Positions 52,146 through 61,971 of a stretch of 64,000 nt of DNA are shown here, one piece after another. Made by a program: the position numbers and the translations under genes. The stretch lies in assembly GCF_019857185.1 (NCBI RefSeq), contig NZ_JAHWXP010000002.1:744001-808000 (forward strand), given 5' to 3'. The stretch comes from Alteriqipengyuania abyssalis. GTDB lineage: Bacteria > Pseudomonadota > Alphaproteobacteria > Sphingomonadales > Sphingomonadaceae. A model generated the notes under the pieces. The model worked only from the letters and a program-made list of their open reading frames with translations. It had not been told where the DNA came from and ran no database searches. How positions within the stretch are numbered: position 1 is the stretch's first letter; each line of letters opens with the position of its first letter.

Positions 52146-53173
52146 CAGGCCTTCACTCCCGCCCCGCGTGCTGGCTCTGCCTCGGGGTCGAGCGGCCAGC
52201 GCGGGCGTGCCTTGTAGTCGAGCGGATCGTTCTGGCCCAGCCTTTCACAACCGGCCCATGCGATCATCGCGGCATTGTCCGTGCACAGCCTGGGCGGAGG
52301 CGCGACGAAGCGCATCGTGTGGCGCTCGGCCAAAGCCTCCAGCGCGGCGCGCACGCTGGCATTGGCGGCCACGCCGCCCGCGACGACCAATGCGGGCGCA
52401 TGGCCCGAGGTCGCGATCGCGCGTTCCAGCCGATCGGTCAGGCAGTCGATCGCCGCCTGCTGGAACGAGGCGGCGATGTCGGCGGTCGAATATTTCCCGC
52501 TGTCGTGCGCGCGAAGCACCGCGCTCTTGAGCCCTGCGAAGGAGAAATGCGGTTCCTTGCCGCCGACCAGCGGCCGGGGCAGCGGGACCGCTTTCGGATC
52601 GCCTTCGCGCGCCAGCTTCTCGACCGCGGGCCCGCCCGGAAAGCCTAGCCGCAAGATCTTGGCGGTCTTGTCGAACGCCTCGCCCACCGCATCGTCGATC
52701 GTGGTCGCCAGCCGACGGTACTGCCCCACGGCTTCGCAGCGCAGGATCTGGCAGTGCCCGCCCGATACGAGCAGCAGGAGGTAGGGAAATTCGAGTTCGG
52801 CATCGACCAGCCGCGGGCTGAGCGCATGGCCTTCCAGATGGTTGACCGCGATCAGCGGCACGTCGCTCGCCATCGCAAGCGCCTTGGCACTGACCAGCCC
52901 GACCATCACTCCGCCGATCAGTCCCGGCCCTGCGGTCGCGGCGATCGCATCCAGATCGGCGAGCTGCATGTCGGCTTCGTCCATCACCTCGGCCAGCATC
53001 GGCGCGATCCGCTCCGCATGGGCGCGCGCGGCGATTTCCGGCACGACGCCGCCATAGGGGCGATGCGCCTCGTCCTGCGATGCGATGCGCTGCGCGATGA
53101 TCCGCCGGTCGGTGCCGACCAGCGCCACCGCGGTTTCGTCGCAACTGGATTCGATCCCGAGTACCACTGGCAT
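52145..53173 (-). CDS. tsaD: tRNA N6-threonylcarbamoyladenosine transferase subunit TsaD
   Basis: A 342-residue ASKHA-fold protein. ESSCDETAVALV starts the domain; VNHLEGHALSP holds the metal-binding His pair; LVSGGHCQIL and HFSFAGLKSAVLR follow. With TsaB/TsaC/TsaE it modifies A37 of ANN-decoding tRNAs. It is divergent from hemC, 45 bases apart, a common alphaproteobacterial arrangement. Confidence 0.97.
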   Translation of the reverse strand: MPVVLGIESSCDETAVALVGTDRRIIAQRIASQDEAHRPYGGVVPEIAARAHAERIAPMLAEVMDEADMQLADLDAIAATAGPGLIGGVMVGLVSAKALAMASDVPLIAVNHLEGHALSPRLVDAELEFPYLLLLVSGGHCQILRCEAVGQYRRLATTIDDAVGEAFDKTAKILRLGFPGGPAVEKLAREGDPKAVPLPRPLVGGKEPHFSFAGLKSAVLRAHDSGKYSTADIAASFQQAAIDCLTDRLERAIATSGHAPALVVAGGVAANASVRAALEALAERHTMRFVAPPPRLCTDNAAMIAWAGCERLGQNDPLDYKARPRWPLDPEAEPARGAGVKA

Positions 53174-53178
53174 GGCGC

Positions 53179-53207
53179 TTTCCCTTAACGCTGCGCCGGG
53201 CTAGGGC
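53179..53207 (+). promoter_or_regulatory. Weak candidate promoter for hemC
   Basis: TTTCCC, 17 bases, TAGGGC. The predicted start (about 53214) would be only some five bases before the hemC ATG. Confidence 0.3.
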
Positions 53208-53218
53208 AAGCAAAGCCT

Positions 53219-54148
53219 ATGAAAGCGATACCCGTCATCCGCCTCGGCACCCGCCGATCCCCGCTAGCCATGGCGCAGGCTCACGAGACCCGCGCGCGGC
53301 TGTGCGCCGCCCATGGATGGGACGAAAGCGCGGTCGAACTGGTCCCCGTGGTTGCCGGGGGCGACAAGGTGCAGGACCGCCCGCTGGCCGATGTCGGCGG
53401 CAAGGCGCTGTGGACCCGCGAACTCGACGCGTGGCTCGACGAAGGGCGGATCGACGCAGCGGTCCATTCGCTGAAGGATGTCGAGACGATCCGGCCGGAG
53501 TGGATCACGCTCGCCGCGATCCTGCCGCGTGCGGACCGGCGCGACGTGCTGCTCGGCGCAAGCTCGCTGCGCAGCATCCCGCAGGGGGCAACGCTGGGGA
53601 CCAGCGCACCGCGCCGCGCCGCGCAGATGAAGAACCTGCGCCCCGATATCGAGACCGTGCTGTTTCGCGGCAATGTCGCCACCCGGATGGCCAAGCTGCA
53701 GGCGGGCGAGGCGGATGTGACGCTGCTCGCTGCGGCGGGGCTGGAGCGGCTGGGACAGGAATCGGTCGGCACGCCGCTGCCGCTCGAAACCTGGCTGCCA
53801 GCGCCCTCGCAGGGGGCGATCGGGATCGAGTGCCGGACCAAGGATAGCGTGACCCGCGGACACCTCGATGCGCTCAACGATGCGCCCACGCGGCGCGAGG
53901 TCGAGGCGGAGCGTGCGCTGCTGGAAGCGCTGGGCGGATCGTGCCACAGCCCGGTGGGCGTGCTGGTCGAGAACGCGGATGAAGGCCTGCACATGCGCGC
54001 CGCGCTGTTCAGCGCAGACGGGGCTGAGCGGGTCGATGGTACGATCGAGCTGACGCCGGGCGACGTGGAGGCCATTCGCGCCTTCGCCGCCGACCTGCTG
54101 GCGCGCGCCACTCCGGGCATCACCCCACTGTTCACCGGCGCGAGCTGA
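53219..54148 (+). CDS. hemC: Hydroxymethylbilane synthase
   Basis: A 309-residue enzyme. IRLGTRRSPLAMAQA at the N-terminus, LADVGGKALWTRELD and AVHSLKDVETI surround the active site, and Cys242 (LGGSCHSPVG) is the dipyrromethane attachment residue. It polymerises four porphobilinogens in heme biosynthesis. hemD follows nine bases downstream. Confidence 0.98.
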   Translation: MKAIPVIRLGTRRSPLAMAQAHETRARLCAAHGWDESAVELVPVVAGGDKVQDRPLADVGGKALWTRELDAWLDEGRIDAAVHSLKDVETIRPEWITLAAILPRADRRDVLLGASSLRSIPQGATLGTSAPRRAAQMKNLRPDIETVLFRGNVATRMAKLQAGEADVTLLAAAGLERLGQESVGTPLPLETWLPAPSQGAIGIECRTKDSVTRGHLDALNDAPTRREVEAERALLEALGGSCHSPVGVLVENADEGLHMRAALFSADGAERVDGTIELTPGDVEAIRAFAADLLARATPGITPLFTGAS

Positions 54149-54157
54149 GCGAAAGCC

Positions 54158-54898
54158 ATGGGTGTGACCGTCTTCGTGCTGCGGCCCGAACCGGGCCTCT
54201 CCGCCACGCTGGCGCGTGGGCGCAAGCGGGGCCTTGCGATGGAGGCGATGCCGCTGAGCCATGCCGAGGCGGTTGCCTGGCAGGTGCCCGAGGGCACGTT
54301 CGACGGCATCCTGCTGGGCAGCGCCAACGCGCTGCGCCATGCGGGGAAGGGTACGGACGAGGGCGCGGGCCGAATTTCAGAGACAATGGGCGGCAGCGCG
54401 GCGGATACCGGCCTCGACATGCTGCCGCGCCTGCCCGTCTATGCGGTGGGCAAGGCGACCGCGCAGGCCGCGTGCTCGCTGCGATTCCCGATCGCGCAGG
54501 TGGGCGAGGGCGGGCTCCAGAAGCTACTCGACACGCTGGCTCCCGATGCCCCGCTGCGGCTGCTGCGGCTGGCGGGCGAGGATCGCATGACGCTGTCCCC
54601 GCCCGAGGGGGTGACGATCGAGACCTGCACCACCTACCGGATCGTCCACCGCGCGCTGGATGAAGAAGATGCCGCGCGGCTGCGTGAGGGCGGGGTCGTG
54701 CTGCTGCACTCGGGCGTGGCGGCGCGCCACTTCGCTGCCGAGTGCGAGCGCGCAGGTGTGGATCGTACGAATCTGTCGCTTGCCGCGCTCGCCCCGCGTA
54801 TTGCATCACAGGCTTCGGATGGCTGGAAAAGCGTCGCCGTGGCACCTGAAACCAACGACGCGGCCCTGCTTTCCCTGGTCGCGGATATGTGCCATTAA
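54158..54898 (+). CDS. hemD: Uroporphyrinogen-III synthase
   Basis: A 246-residue two-domain protein typical of HemD, a weakly conserved family: LRPEPGLSATLARG at the start, FDGILLGSANALRHAG, YAVGKATAQAAC and LRLAGEDRMTL. It cyclises hydroxymethylbilane to uroporphyrinogen III. The position right after hemC supports the call. Confidence 0.88.
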   Translation: MGVTVFVLRPEPGLSATLARGRKRGLAMEAMPLSHAEAVAWQVPEGTFDGILLGSANALRHAGKGTDEGAGRISETMGGSAADTGLDMLPRLPVYAVGKATAQAACSLRFPIAQVGEGGLQKLLDTLAPDAPLRLLRLAGEDRMTLSPPEGVTIETCTTYRIVHRALDEEDAARLREGGVVLLHSGVAARHFAAECERAGVDRTNLSLAALAPRIASQASDGWKSVAVAPETNDAALLSLVADMCH

Positions 54899-54954
54899 CC
54901 AATAACCGCTAAGCTTCGGTGCGGGATCACGGAGCATACGGGAATGGAAATGTA

Positions 54955-55953
54955 ATGGATTTGGATGAAGTCCGGCAGGATAGCATGCGCCCGTCGCGTG
55001 CCTGGCTGGGCATTGTGCTGGTAATCGTGCTGCTGGTCGCGGCGGGGGCATTGTTCCTCGTCTGGCGGCCCGAAACCTATACCGAAACGGTTGCCGCCCT
55101 AACCGACAAGAGCAGCGATGCGAACGCGCCGTCGGCGCACGCCGGGGCCAGCCCGATGGCAACCCCGGCGATGACCGAACCCGCGCAGGTCGCGACCATC
55201 ATCCCCACGCCGCGCCGCTCCGCCACCAATCCAAGCGCCTCCGGCACTCCGAACGCACGCCAGACCGCCTCGCAAGCGAGCGCCGCGCGCGTGGAACAGC
55301 AACAGGGCGGGATCGAGCAGCGGCTTGCACAGGCCGAAGCGCGCCTGTCCCGGCTCGACCTGCAGGCGCAGGCTGCCGCCGGCAATGCCGCGCGGGCCGA
55401 GGGGCTGCTGATCTCCTTCGCCACCCGCCGCTCGATCGAGCGTGGGGCGGAGCTTGGCTATCTGGCCGATCAGTTGCGCCTGCGTTTCGGCGATGCGCTG
55501 CCTAATGCGGTGCGCACGCTGACCGATATGAGCCGCAATCCGGTCACGCTCGACCAGCTGCTCGCACGGCTCGAGGGCCTTGAGCCCAAGCTGCGCGCTT
55601 CTCCCGAAGAGCCCAGCTTGCAACGGCTCCGGCGCGAATTGTCCAACCTTTTCGTAGTCCGCCGTCGCAGCTCGCCCTCGCCACGCCCCCAGCGGCGCAT
55701 CGAACGGGCGAAGATGTTCCTTGAAACGGGCCGTTACGAGGCCGCGATCGAGGAAGTGCAGAACATGCCGGGTGCCGAGGCGGCCGATCAGTGGATTGCC
55801 GACGTGCGCCGCTACGCTGCCGCGCAGCGCGCGCTCGACCTCATTGAAACCGCCGCAGTGCTCGAACCGCGCAAGCTGCGCGATGGCTCGGGCGAGCGGA
55901 TCGATCAGCCCAGCCCGGCGGTCGCGCCGGTAAAGGAGCAGCAGCAGCGGTAA
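54955..55953 (+). CDS. Mitofilin/HemX-like membrane protein
   Basis: A 332-residue protein with one N-terminal membrane helix (WLGIVLVIVLLVAAGALFLV), a Pro/Ala/Thr-rich stretch, a coiled coil (GIEQRLAQAEARLSRLDLQAQAA) and a helical C-terminal domain. This layout after hemCD matches alphaproteobacterial mitofilin-related proteins, thought to resemble the mitochondrial inner-membrane organiser. The start at 54955 has GGAA upstream. Function in bacteria is not settled. Confidence 0.8.
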   Translation: MDLDEVRQDSMRPSRAWLGIVLVIVLLVAAGALFLVWRPETYTETVAALTDKSSDANAPSAHAGASPMATPAMTEPAQVATIIPTPRRSATNPSASGTPNARQTASQASAARVEQQQGGIEQRLAQAEARLSRLDLQAQAAAGNAARAEGLLISFATRRSIERGAELGYLADQLRLRFGDALPNAVRTLTDMSRNPVTLDQLLARLEGLEPKLRASPEEPSLQRLRRELSNLFVVRRRSSPSPRPQRRIERAKMFLETGRYEAAIEEVQNMPGAEAADQWIADVRRYAAAQRALDLIETAAVLEPRKLRDGSGERIDQPSPAVAPVKEQQQR

Positions 55954-55999
55954 TATATAGCCTCTCTCGGGCCGGGCAGCCGCCCGGTGCGAGGCGAGC

Positions 56000-57223
56000 C
56001 TAGCCCTGCATCAGCGCAGGCACGTCCCCGCTCACCCCGCGCGCTTCGTCCATGAACCAGCGCTTGAGCGGCTCGATCCGCTGCACGCCCGCCATGCCCA
56101 GCCGCCGGATCGCCGAGGCACCGGGGCCCGAAACGCCGAACAGCCGGGTCAGCCCGTCGGTCGCGAGCGAGACCATGAAGGCATCGAGCCCGCGCCAGCT
56201 TTCGTAGCGCGCCAGCATCTCCGCATCGCCCGGATCGAGGCCGAGCCGCCTGGCCTCCGCGATCACTTCCACCAGCGCACCCGCGTCGCGCAGGCCCAGG
56301 TTGAGACCCTGCCCGGCAATGGGGTGAATGCCGTGCGCCGCATCGCCGACCAGCGCCAGCCGGTGCTCGACGATCTTGGCGGTGTGGTGGAAGCCGAGCG
56401 GATAGGATGAACGTGGGCCGTTAGCCTGCAGATCGCCGAAGATACGGCCCATCCGCTTCTCGACCTCGGCGATGAAGGCGCGGTCGCCCATCGCGAGCAC
56501 GCCGTCGCCATCGCTCTCGTCCACCGTCCACACCAGCGCGCTGCGGTGGCGGCCCTGTTCGTCGTCGAGCATCGGCAGCAGCGCGAAGGGGCCTTCGGGA
56601 TAGAAGATTTCCCACGCGACATTCTCGTGCGGCTGGGAATGAATCAGCCCGGCGATGATCGCGCGGTGGTTGTACTGCCAGTTGGCGATCTTGAGTCCGG
56701 CCTCCTCGCGGGTGGGCGAGCGGCGGCCTTCGGCGGCGACCATCAGCCGGCCCTTCAGCACGGTCCCGTCGGCCAGCGTTGCGCTGACGCCGTGGTCGCC
56801 ACGCTCGCGCGCGACAACATCCACGCCCGCGTGCCACGCGATCAGCGGCTCTGCCTTGGCCGCTTCGAACAGCGCGAGGCGCAGCTGGCGGTTGGCGAAC
56901 ATGCGGCCGAGCGAGCCCTCATGCTCCTCCGGCGCGAAGTCGATCCGTCCGGGTTTGAGCTGGTCGGTCACCGCGATCTTCGCGATCGGGCAGCCATAAG
57001 GCTCGAGCGATTCGGCCAGGCCGATATTGGTGAACAGGTTCCAGCTGGCGGTGGAGATCGCCGAGGCGCGCCCGTCGAAGCCTTCCGCGGTCAGGCTTGC
57101 GGGATCGGCGCGGTCCACCACATGGCTGGCGATGCCCTTCTTCGCCGCCGCCAGCGCCAGCGTCATGCCGACGAGTCCGCCGCCTAGGATCAGGAGATCG
57201 CGCGTATCTGAAGGTTGGGGCAT
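56000..57223 (-). CDS. UbiH/Coq6-type FAD-dependent hydroxylase
   Basis: A 407-residue flavoprotein. LGGGLVGMTLALAAAKKG binds FAD at the N-terminus; DGRASAIS and GDAAHGIHPIAGQGLNLGLRDAG (the GD motif) are conserved in ubiquinone hydroxylases. It probably adds one of the ring hydroxyls of ubiquinone; which position is uncertain. Divergent from the DsbD-type gene. Confidence 0.92.
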   Translation of the reverse strand: MPQPSDTRDLLILGGGLVGMTLALAAAKKGIASHVVDRADPASLTAEGFDGRASAISTASWNLFTNIGLAESLEPYGCPIAKIAVTDQLKPGRIDFAPEEHEGSLGRMFANRQLRLALFEAAKAEPLIAWHAGVDVVARERGDHGVSATLADGTVLKGRLMVAAEGRRSPTREEAGLKIANWQYNHRAIIAGLIHSQPHENVAWEIFYPEGPFALLPMLDDEQGRHRSALVWTVDESDGDGVLAMGDRAFIAEVEKRMGRIFGDLQANGPRSSYPLGFHHTAKIVEHRLALVGDAAHGIHPIAGQGLNLGLRDAGALVEVIAEARRLGLDPGDAEMLARYESWRGLDAFMVSLATDGLTRLFGVSGPGASAIRRLGMAGVQRIEPLKRWFMDEARGVSGDVPALMQG

Positions 57224-57237
57224 TGCTGGGCGCTCGC

Positions 57238-57266
57238 TTGTCTTGGGATTGCGACAGCCCTAGGCC
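57238..57266 (+). promoter_or_regulatory. Candidate promoter for the DsbD-type gene
   Basis: TTGTCT, 17 bases, TAGGCC. The predicted start, about 57272, lies two bases before the ATG at 57274, again a leaderless arrangement. Confidence 0.45.
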
Positions 57267-57273
57267 GCTGGCG

Positions 57274-59349
57274 ATGACCTCCGCAAGCCTCCCCGTGGTT
57301 CGCCGTGTGCTGGCGCTGTTCGTTGCGGCACTGTTCGCGGCGCTGTTTCCCGGCGCGGCGCAGGCACAGGACGCCAACATCGCCGCGCGCCTGCTGGTCG
57401 AAGGGCCGGTGGCCAAGGGCGGCGAGACGCGGATCGCAATCGAGTTCTCACCCAAGTCCGCTGAATGGCACGGTTACTGGTCCAATCCCGGCGATGCGGG
57501 GCTGGGAATGCAAGTCGAGTGGGACCTGCCCGCAGGTATCACCATCGGCGACTTCCACTATCCCCCGCCCAAGACGCTGCTGATCGGCGGGCTGATGAAC
57601 CACGTGTTCGAAGGCGATTACGCGGTCGTCGCGCCACTGCGCGTCGCATCGGATGCGGCGGTGGACGGCCCGTTCGAGCTGACTGGGAAGGCCTTCTACC
57701 TCGCCTGCACCGACACAATCTGCGTGCCGCAGGAGGCGCGCTTGCGCGCGGTGGTCGGGGTGGGCGCGGGTGAACAGGATTCGCGCTTCGCCGCATTCCA
57801 GAGCGCGCTTGCCGCCCCGCTCGATCAACCCGCACGTTTCGCGATGGAGGGCGATAGCCTGCGGATCGCGATTCCCCTGCCCGCCAGCCTCAATGTCGGC
57901 ACCCCGCATGTCTTCGTGGGGACGCGCGAACTGGTCCGCTACGCCGCGCCGCAGCGCTTTGCGCGCGCGGGCGACATGCTGGTCGCGGAGATCCCGCTCG
58001 CCGAGGGGGCGGCCATGCCCGCGAGCCTTTCAGGTATCGTGAGGCTGGGCGATGGCACCGGCCTCCAGTTCGAAGGCGCGCCGGGCACAGTGCCGACCGG
58101 GGGCGAGCCGATCCGCATGGGCAGCGACCTCCCGCCATGGTGGGCGCTGCTGGGTGCGGCGCTGCTGGGCGGGCTGATCCTCAACATCATGCCCTGCGTG
58201 TTCCCGATCCTCAGCCTCAAGGCGCTGTCGCTGGCCAAGGCGGGCGGGTCGGAAGCGTCGGCGCGCAAGGATGCGCTGGCCTATACCGCAGGCGTTGTGC
58301 TTGCCTGCCTTGCGCTGGGCGGACTGCTGCTGGTTCTGCGCGCGAGCGGAGAGGCGGTCGGCTGGGCGTTCCAGTTGCAGGAGCCGGGCGTGGTGGTGGC
58401 GCTGTTCCTGCTGGCGGTGGCGCTGACCGCGAACTTCCTCGGCGCGTTCGAGATTCCCGGGATGGCGATCACCGGCGGCGGCGCGAGCGGGCGCGGCTCG
58501 TTCGCCACCGGCCTACTCGCGGCCTTCGTCGCCACGCCGTGCACCGGGCCGTTCATGGCGGCGGCGCTGGGCGCGGCGCTGGTGCTTCCGTGGCCCCTCG
58601 CGCTCGGCCTGTTTGCCGCGCTGGGGCTGGGTATTGCGCTGCCGTTCTTGCTGGTCGGGTTCGTGCCCGCCATCCGCCAGCGGCTGCCGAGGCCCGGCAA
58701 GTGGATGGTGACCTTCCGCCGCTGGATGGCGCTGCCGATGGGGCTGACCGCGCTGGCGCTCGGCTGGTTGCTGTGGCGCACCGGCGGGACGATGTTCCTC
58801 GTCGTGTGCGTCGGCGCGGCTGCGAGCGTGCTTGGGCTTCTCGCGGTCCTGCTTGCTCCGGCGGAGCGGCAGCAGACAAAGCGCAAGCCGCTGATAGCCA
58901 TGTTCGCGATCGTCGCGCCCCTCCTGCTTATGCACGCAGCGCAGCAGTTCGATCCGGATGCGAGCAACGCGACCAGCGACATGCTCGCCAGCCAGCCCTT
59001 CAGCGAGGCCGCGCTGGCGCAGGCGCGTGCAGCAAACCGCCCCGTGTTCCTCTATTTCACCGCCGATTGGTGCCTGACCTGCAAGGTGAACGAGAGCGTT
59101 GCGATCGAGACGCAGGCGAGCGCGAAGGCGCTGGACGGTGCCGATGCGGTGGTGTTGCGCGGCGACTGGACGCGGCGCGATCCCGCGATTACCGCCTTCC
59201 TGACGCAGCAGGGGGTGGCGGGCGTGCCGCTTTACCTGTGGTATGCGCCGGGCGCGAGCGCACCGCAGCGCCTGCCGCAGGTGCTTACTCCGCAGGTTCT
59301 TCCGGATCTGGCGACTGCTTCCGCGCAGCCAGACGACAGCTCTCGATAA
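57274..59349 (+). CDS. Protein-disulfide reductase, DsbD/ScsB type
   Basis: A 691-residue protein in three parts. After a signal peptide (to about residue 30) comes a periplasmic domain with Cys145 and Cys150 (ACTDTIC). The membrane domain has the two buried cysteines in NIMPCVFPIL and ATPCTGPFMAA. The C-terminal thioredoxin-like domain carries DWCLTCKVNE. It moves electrons from cytoplasmic thioredoxin to periplasmic proteins. Its 3' end overlaps the convergent lipoprotein gene by 65 bases. Confidence 0.94.
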   Translation: MTSASLPVVRRVLALFVAALFAALFPGAAQAQDANIAARLLVEGPVAKGGETRIAIEFSPKSAEWHGYWSNPGDAGLGMQVEWDLPAGITIGDFHYPPPKTLLIGGLMNHVFEGDYAVVAPLRVASDAAVDGPFELTGKAFYLACTDTICVPQEARLRAVVGVGAGEQDSRFAAFQSALAAPLDQPARFAMEGDSLRIAIPLPASLNVGTPHVFVGTRELVRYAAPQRFARAGDMLVAEIPLAEGAAMPASLSGIVRLGDGTGLQFEGAPGTVPTGGEPIRMGSDLPPWWALLGAALLGGLILNIMPCVFPILSLKALSLAKAGGSEASARKDALAYTAGVVLACLALGGLLLVLRASGEAVGWAFQLQEPGVVVALFLLAVALTANFLGAFEIPGMAITGGGASGRGSFATGLLAAFVATPCTGPFMAAALGAALVLPWPLALGLFAALGLGIALPFLLVGFVPAIRQRLPRPGKWMVTFRRWMALPMGLTALALGWLLWRTGGTMFLVVCVGAAASVLGLLAVLLAPAERQQTKRKPLIAMFAIVAPLLLMHAAQQFDPDASNATSDMLASQPFSEAALAQARAANRPVFLYFTADWCLTCKVNESVAIETQASAKALDGADAVVLRGDWTRRDPAITAFLTQQGVAGVPLYLWYAPGASAPQRLPQVLTPQVLPDLATASAQPDDSSR

Positions 59350-59851
59350 GGTTGCGCGGCGCATCGCTGGCATTGAGCGCCAGCGTGCCCGCACCCGGAA
59401 TGGTCAGCTCCACCCGGCGCAGGCCCGTCAGCACGTCGAGCTTTTCCGACGCGAGCGGGATCGTGCCCTCCCACAGGAAGGCGCGGCCATTATCGATGGC
59501 ATCGACGGCAAAGCGTTCCTTGTGGCCATTGCCGACCATCGCCATCAGCGCCTGCGCGCCCTCGTCCGCCCGCACGAAGCGGGTCACGCGCAGCGATGGC
59601 GTTTCGCCTTCCATCTCGCACGCGATCGCGGCGAAGGGCTGCTGGCCGGGAATGCCATAGAGCAGGCGCAGCGGCGTCTGGCTGGGTGCCCACACCGCGC
59701 CTTGCGCATCGGGAGAGGCCTGCGGCTCGCTGGCGAAGCTCTCTGGCTCGGGCGGATCGTTACGCTCTTCGTAACGCTCTGCTGCAGGCGGCTGGCACGC
59801 CGCCAGCGCGAGCGGGAGCGCGGCGAACAGGGCGAGGGTGCGGCGCTCCAT
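59285..59851 (-). CDS. Lipoprotein, unknown function
   Basis: A 188-residue protein with a lipoprotein signal ending ALAAC (Cys19), a polar acidic linker and one mature domain with two further Cys residues (AIACEMEGE and IESCRLAAR). I do not recognise a family. Its ATG overlaps the S10 peptidase stop (TAATG), so the two are coupled. Confidence 0.75.
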   Translation of the reverse strand: MERRTLALFAALPLALAACQPPAAERYEERNDPPEPESFASEPQASPDAQGAVWAPSQTPLRLLYGIPGQQPFAAIACEMEGETPSLRVTRFVRADEGAQALMAMVGNGHKERFAVDAIDNGRAFLWEGTIPLASEKLDVLTGLRRVELTIPGAGTLALNASDAPRNLIESCRLAARKQSPDPEEPAE

Positions 59852-61362
59852 TAGCGGGCGCGAATGAAGGCGCGGATATCGCGCGACAGCTTCGCCCGGT
59901 CCTCGTCGCGAATATACATCATATGGCCTGCGTCGTAGTAGTGGAACTCGACCCGGTCCTGCGGGATGCCCACGCGGTTCAATGAATATTCCGCGCCGAA
60001 GAAGGGCGTGGCGAAATCGTACCAGCCCTGGCCCACGAAGGTGCGCAGCTGCGAATTCTGCCGCATCGCATCGCCGATGAAGGGCGCGACGTTGAGGTAG
60101 GCTCCGCGCCCCCGGCCCGAGAGCGACCAGTCCCAATAGCGCCCCGGATCGCTGCCGATCGCCTGATATTCGCGGTCGGTCTCGAAACCGAGGGTGTCGC
60201 GCGCCCAGGAATTGATCGCGGCGGTATAGCCCCCATCGATGCCGTAGAAGCTGGGGTCGTTGTCCGGATATTCGCCCGCATTGTCGTAATCCGTGCCGGT
60301 ATAGCGGCTGTCGAGCCGGCCGATGGTCAGCCCCCGGTCGCGCAGCAGCTCCTTGTAGAAGCGCTGGTCGGTCACTCGCAGCTCCGCCTGGTCGAGGAAG
60401 GCGTCGGAAAGGCCGGTGAGGCGGGAGAGTTCGGCGCGCACGCTCGCACGTTCGGCGGCGGGCAGGTCCTGCCCTTTCATCAGCGCGGTGGCGTAGGGGC
60501 CGATCGCGAACTGGCGCGCTTCCTCGGCGATCGCCTCCACCGAAGGCGCGGTCGCCTTGCCGTGGTAATAGGCCGCGGTCGCCATGTTGGGCAGCGCCAT
60601 CACGTACGCCATCTCGTTGCCCGGCGTCGGCTCGCGCGCGGCGAAGTCGAGGATGGTCGAGATCAGGATCAGCCCGTTGAGGCCGACATCGTTGTAGGTC
60701 GCGCCCTCCAGCTCGCGCACGACCATCGCGGTGCGCGTGGTGCCGTAGCTTTCGCCGCCCAGGTACTTGGGGCTGTTCCAGCGCCCGTTGTCGTTGATCC
60801 ACCGGCGGATCACTGTGGCGACCGCGCGCGCATCCTGCTCCAGCCCGTAATATTTCTTCGGGTCGGTGCCCTCGGTCAGGTAGCTGAAGCCCGTGCCCGG
60901 CGGATCGATGAAGACGAGGTCCGCGACGTCGAGCAGCGAGTCCGGATTGTCGAGGATCGGGTATGGCGGCGCACCATCGTCGCGCGCATCGCTGGGAATC
61001 GCCACCCGCTTCGGCCCGAACGCGCCCATCTGCAGCCATACCGAGCCCGAGCCGGGCCCGCCGTTGTAGATGAAGAAAACGGGGCGCGAAGTGTCGCGCG
61101 GGTTTTTCACGTAGCTGGTGGTGACGATCACTGCCTCTGCTTTGCCGTCGTCGTTGGCCAGCACGTGCTCGGCGATGGTCGCGGTGTAGCCGATCCGCTG
61201 CCCGCCGAAGGTGCCGCTGAGGTCGCGGGTGCGCACCTGCGGCTCGATACTCGGCGCTTCCGACTTGGCGGCGTCTGCGTTGTCTTGCGCGATGGCGATG
61301 GTGGGGAGGGCGGCTGCCAGCGCGGCTGCGGCGGCAAGATTACTGAACGTGCGAAGGATCAT
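59851..61362 (-). CDS. S10-family serine carboxypeptidase-like protein
   Basis: A 503-residue exported protein. The signal peptide ends near PTIAIAQ. NGGPGSGSVWLQMGAFGP forms the oxyanion region; the catalytic Ser is in GGESYGTTR and the catalytic His in YYDAGHMMY. Alpha/beta-hydrolase carboxypeptidases of this type act in the periplasm on peptides or related amides. The ATG at 61362 starts the signal peptide. Confidence 0.9.
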   Translation of the reverse strand: MILRTFSNLAAAAALAAALPTIAIAQDNADAAKSEAPSIEPQVRTRDLSGTFGGQRIGYTATIAEHVLANDDGKAEAVIVTTSYVKNPRDTSRPVFFIYNGGPGSGSVWLQMGAFGPKRVAIPSDARDDGAPPYPILDNPDSLLDVADLVFIDPPGTGFSYLTEGTDPKKYYGLEQDARAVATVIRRWINDNGRWNSPKYLGGESYGTTRTAMVVRELEGATYNDVGLNGLILISTILDFAAREPTPGNEMAYVMALPNMATAAYYHGKATAPSVEAIAEEARQFAIGPYATALMKGQDLPAAERASVRAELSRLTGLSDAFLDQAELRVTDQRFYKELLRDRGLTIGRLDSRYTGTDYDNAGEYPDNDPSFYGIDGGYTAAINSWARDTLGFETDREYQAIGSDPGRYWDWSLSGRGRGAYLNVAPFIGDAMRQNSQLRTFVGQGWYDFATPFFGAEYSLNRVGIPQDRVEFHYYDAGHMMYIRDEDRAKLSRDIRAFIRAR

Positions 61363-61422
61363 GGCGGCGCTATGCCAGCCCTTCACGCACGCGTAAATCC
61401 ACCTGCGGCCAGCGCATGGCCG

Positions 61423-61971
61423 CTAGGCGCAGGCTTCGATCCGCTGGAGCCGCATCGCGAAATCGCCATCGATCCCGTCGGCGATGATCAGCCCGACGCT
61501 GTGCGCTTCCTGCGTTGCGAAGGCGGGCGCGTCGACCTGCTGGCCGAACAGCGAGGTATCCAAGTTTGCAAGGTCGATCAGCGCGAGGGACCATTGGCCC
61601 TCGCTTTCCTCGGGTGTCAGGGTTGCGCGATAGGCAATACGCCGCCCCCGCTCCCTCGCATCGGAGCGCAGCGTCACCTCATAGGTGCGCGCATCGCCCG
61701 AATAGACGATCCGCAGCCAGCGCGCCCCTGCCATTGCGCTTTCGGGCAAGGTTCGCCGCAGCGAGGTGAAGCCTCCGCCATTGGGGTTGATGGTGCCAGT
61801 GAAGGAAAGCGCGCCGCCGACCTGCTCGATATGGCCCTTCGAGCGGCCACCCATCACCCCGTCGTTGACGACCTCCCACCGCGCGAACTCGTCGGGATCG
61901 CTGAAATCGATCAGCGTGCGGCAGGTGCCGGGTTCGATGGCGGAGAGGCTCATGGCGAGGGCGTATAGCAT
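61423..61971 (-). CDS. CIA30-family protein (complex I intermediate-associated)
   Basis: A 182-residue beta-rich protein. FARWEVVNDGVMGGRSKGHIEQ is the CIA30 hallmark, and INPNGGGFTSLR follows. The mitochondrial relatives help assemble complex I; bacterial ones are uncharacterised. The start is uncertain (61971 or 61953). An NDUFA12 gene occurs 33 kb away. Confidence 0.88.
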   Translation of the reverse strand: MLYALAMSLSAIEPGTCRTLIDFSDPDEFARWEVVNDGVMGGRSKGHIEQVGGALSFTGTINPNGGGFTSLRRTLPESAMAGARWLRIVYSGDARTYEVTLRSDARERGRRIAYRATLTPEESEGQWSLALIDLANLDTSLFGQQVDAPAFATQEAHSVGLIIADGIDGDFAMRLQRIEACA

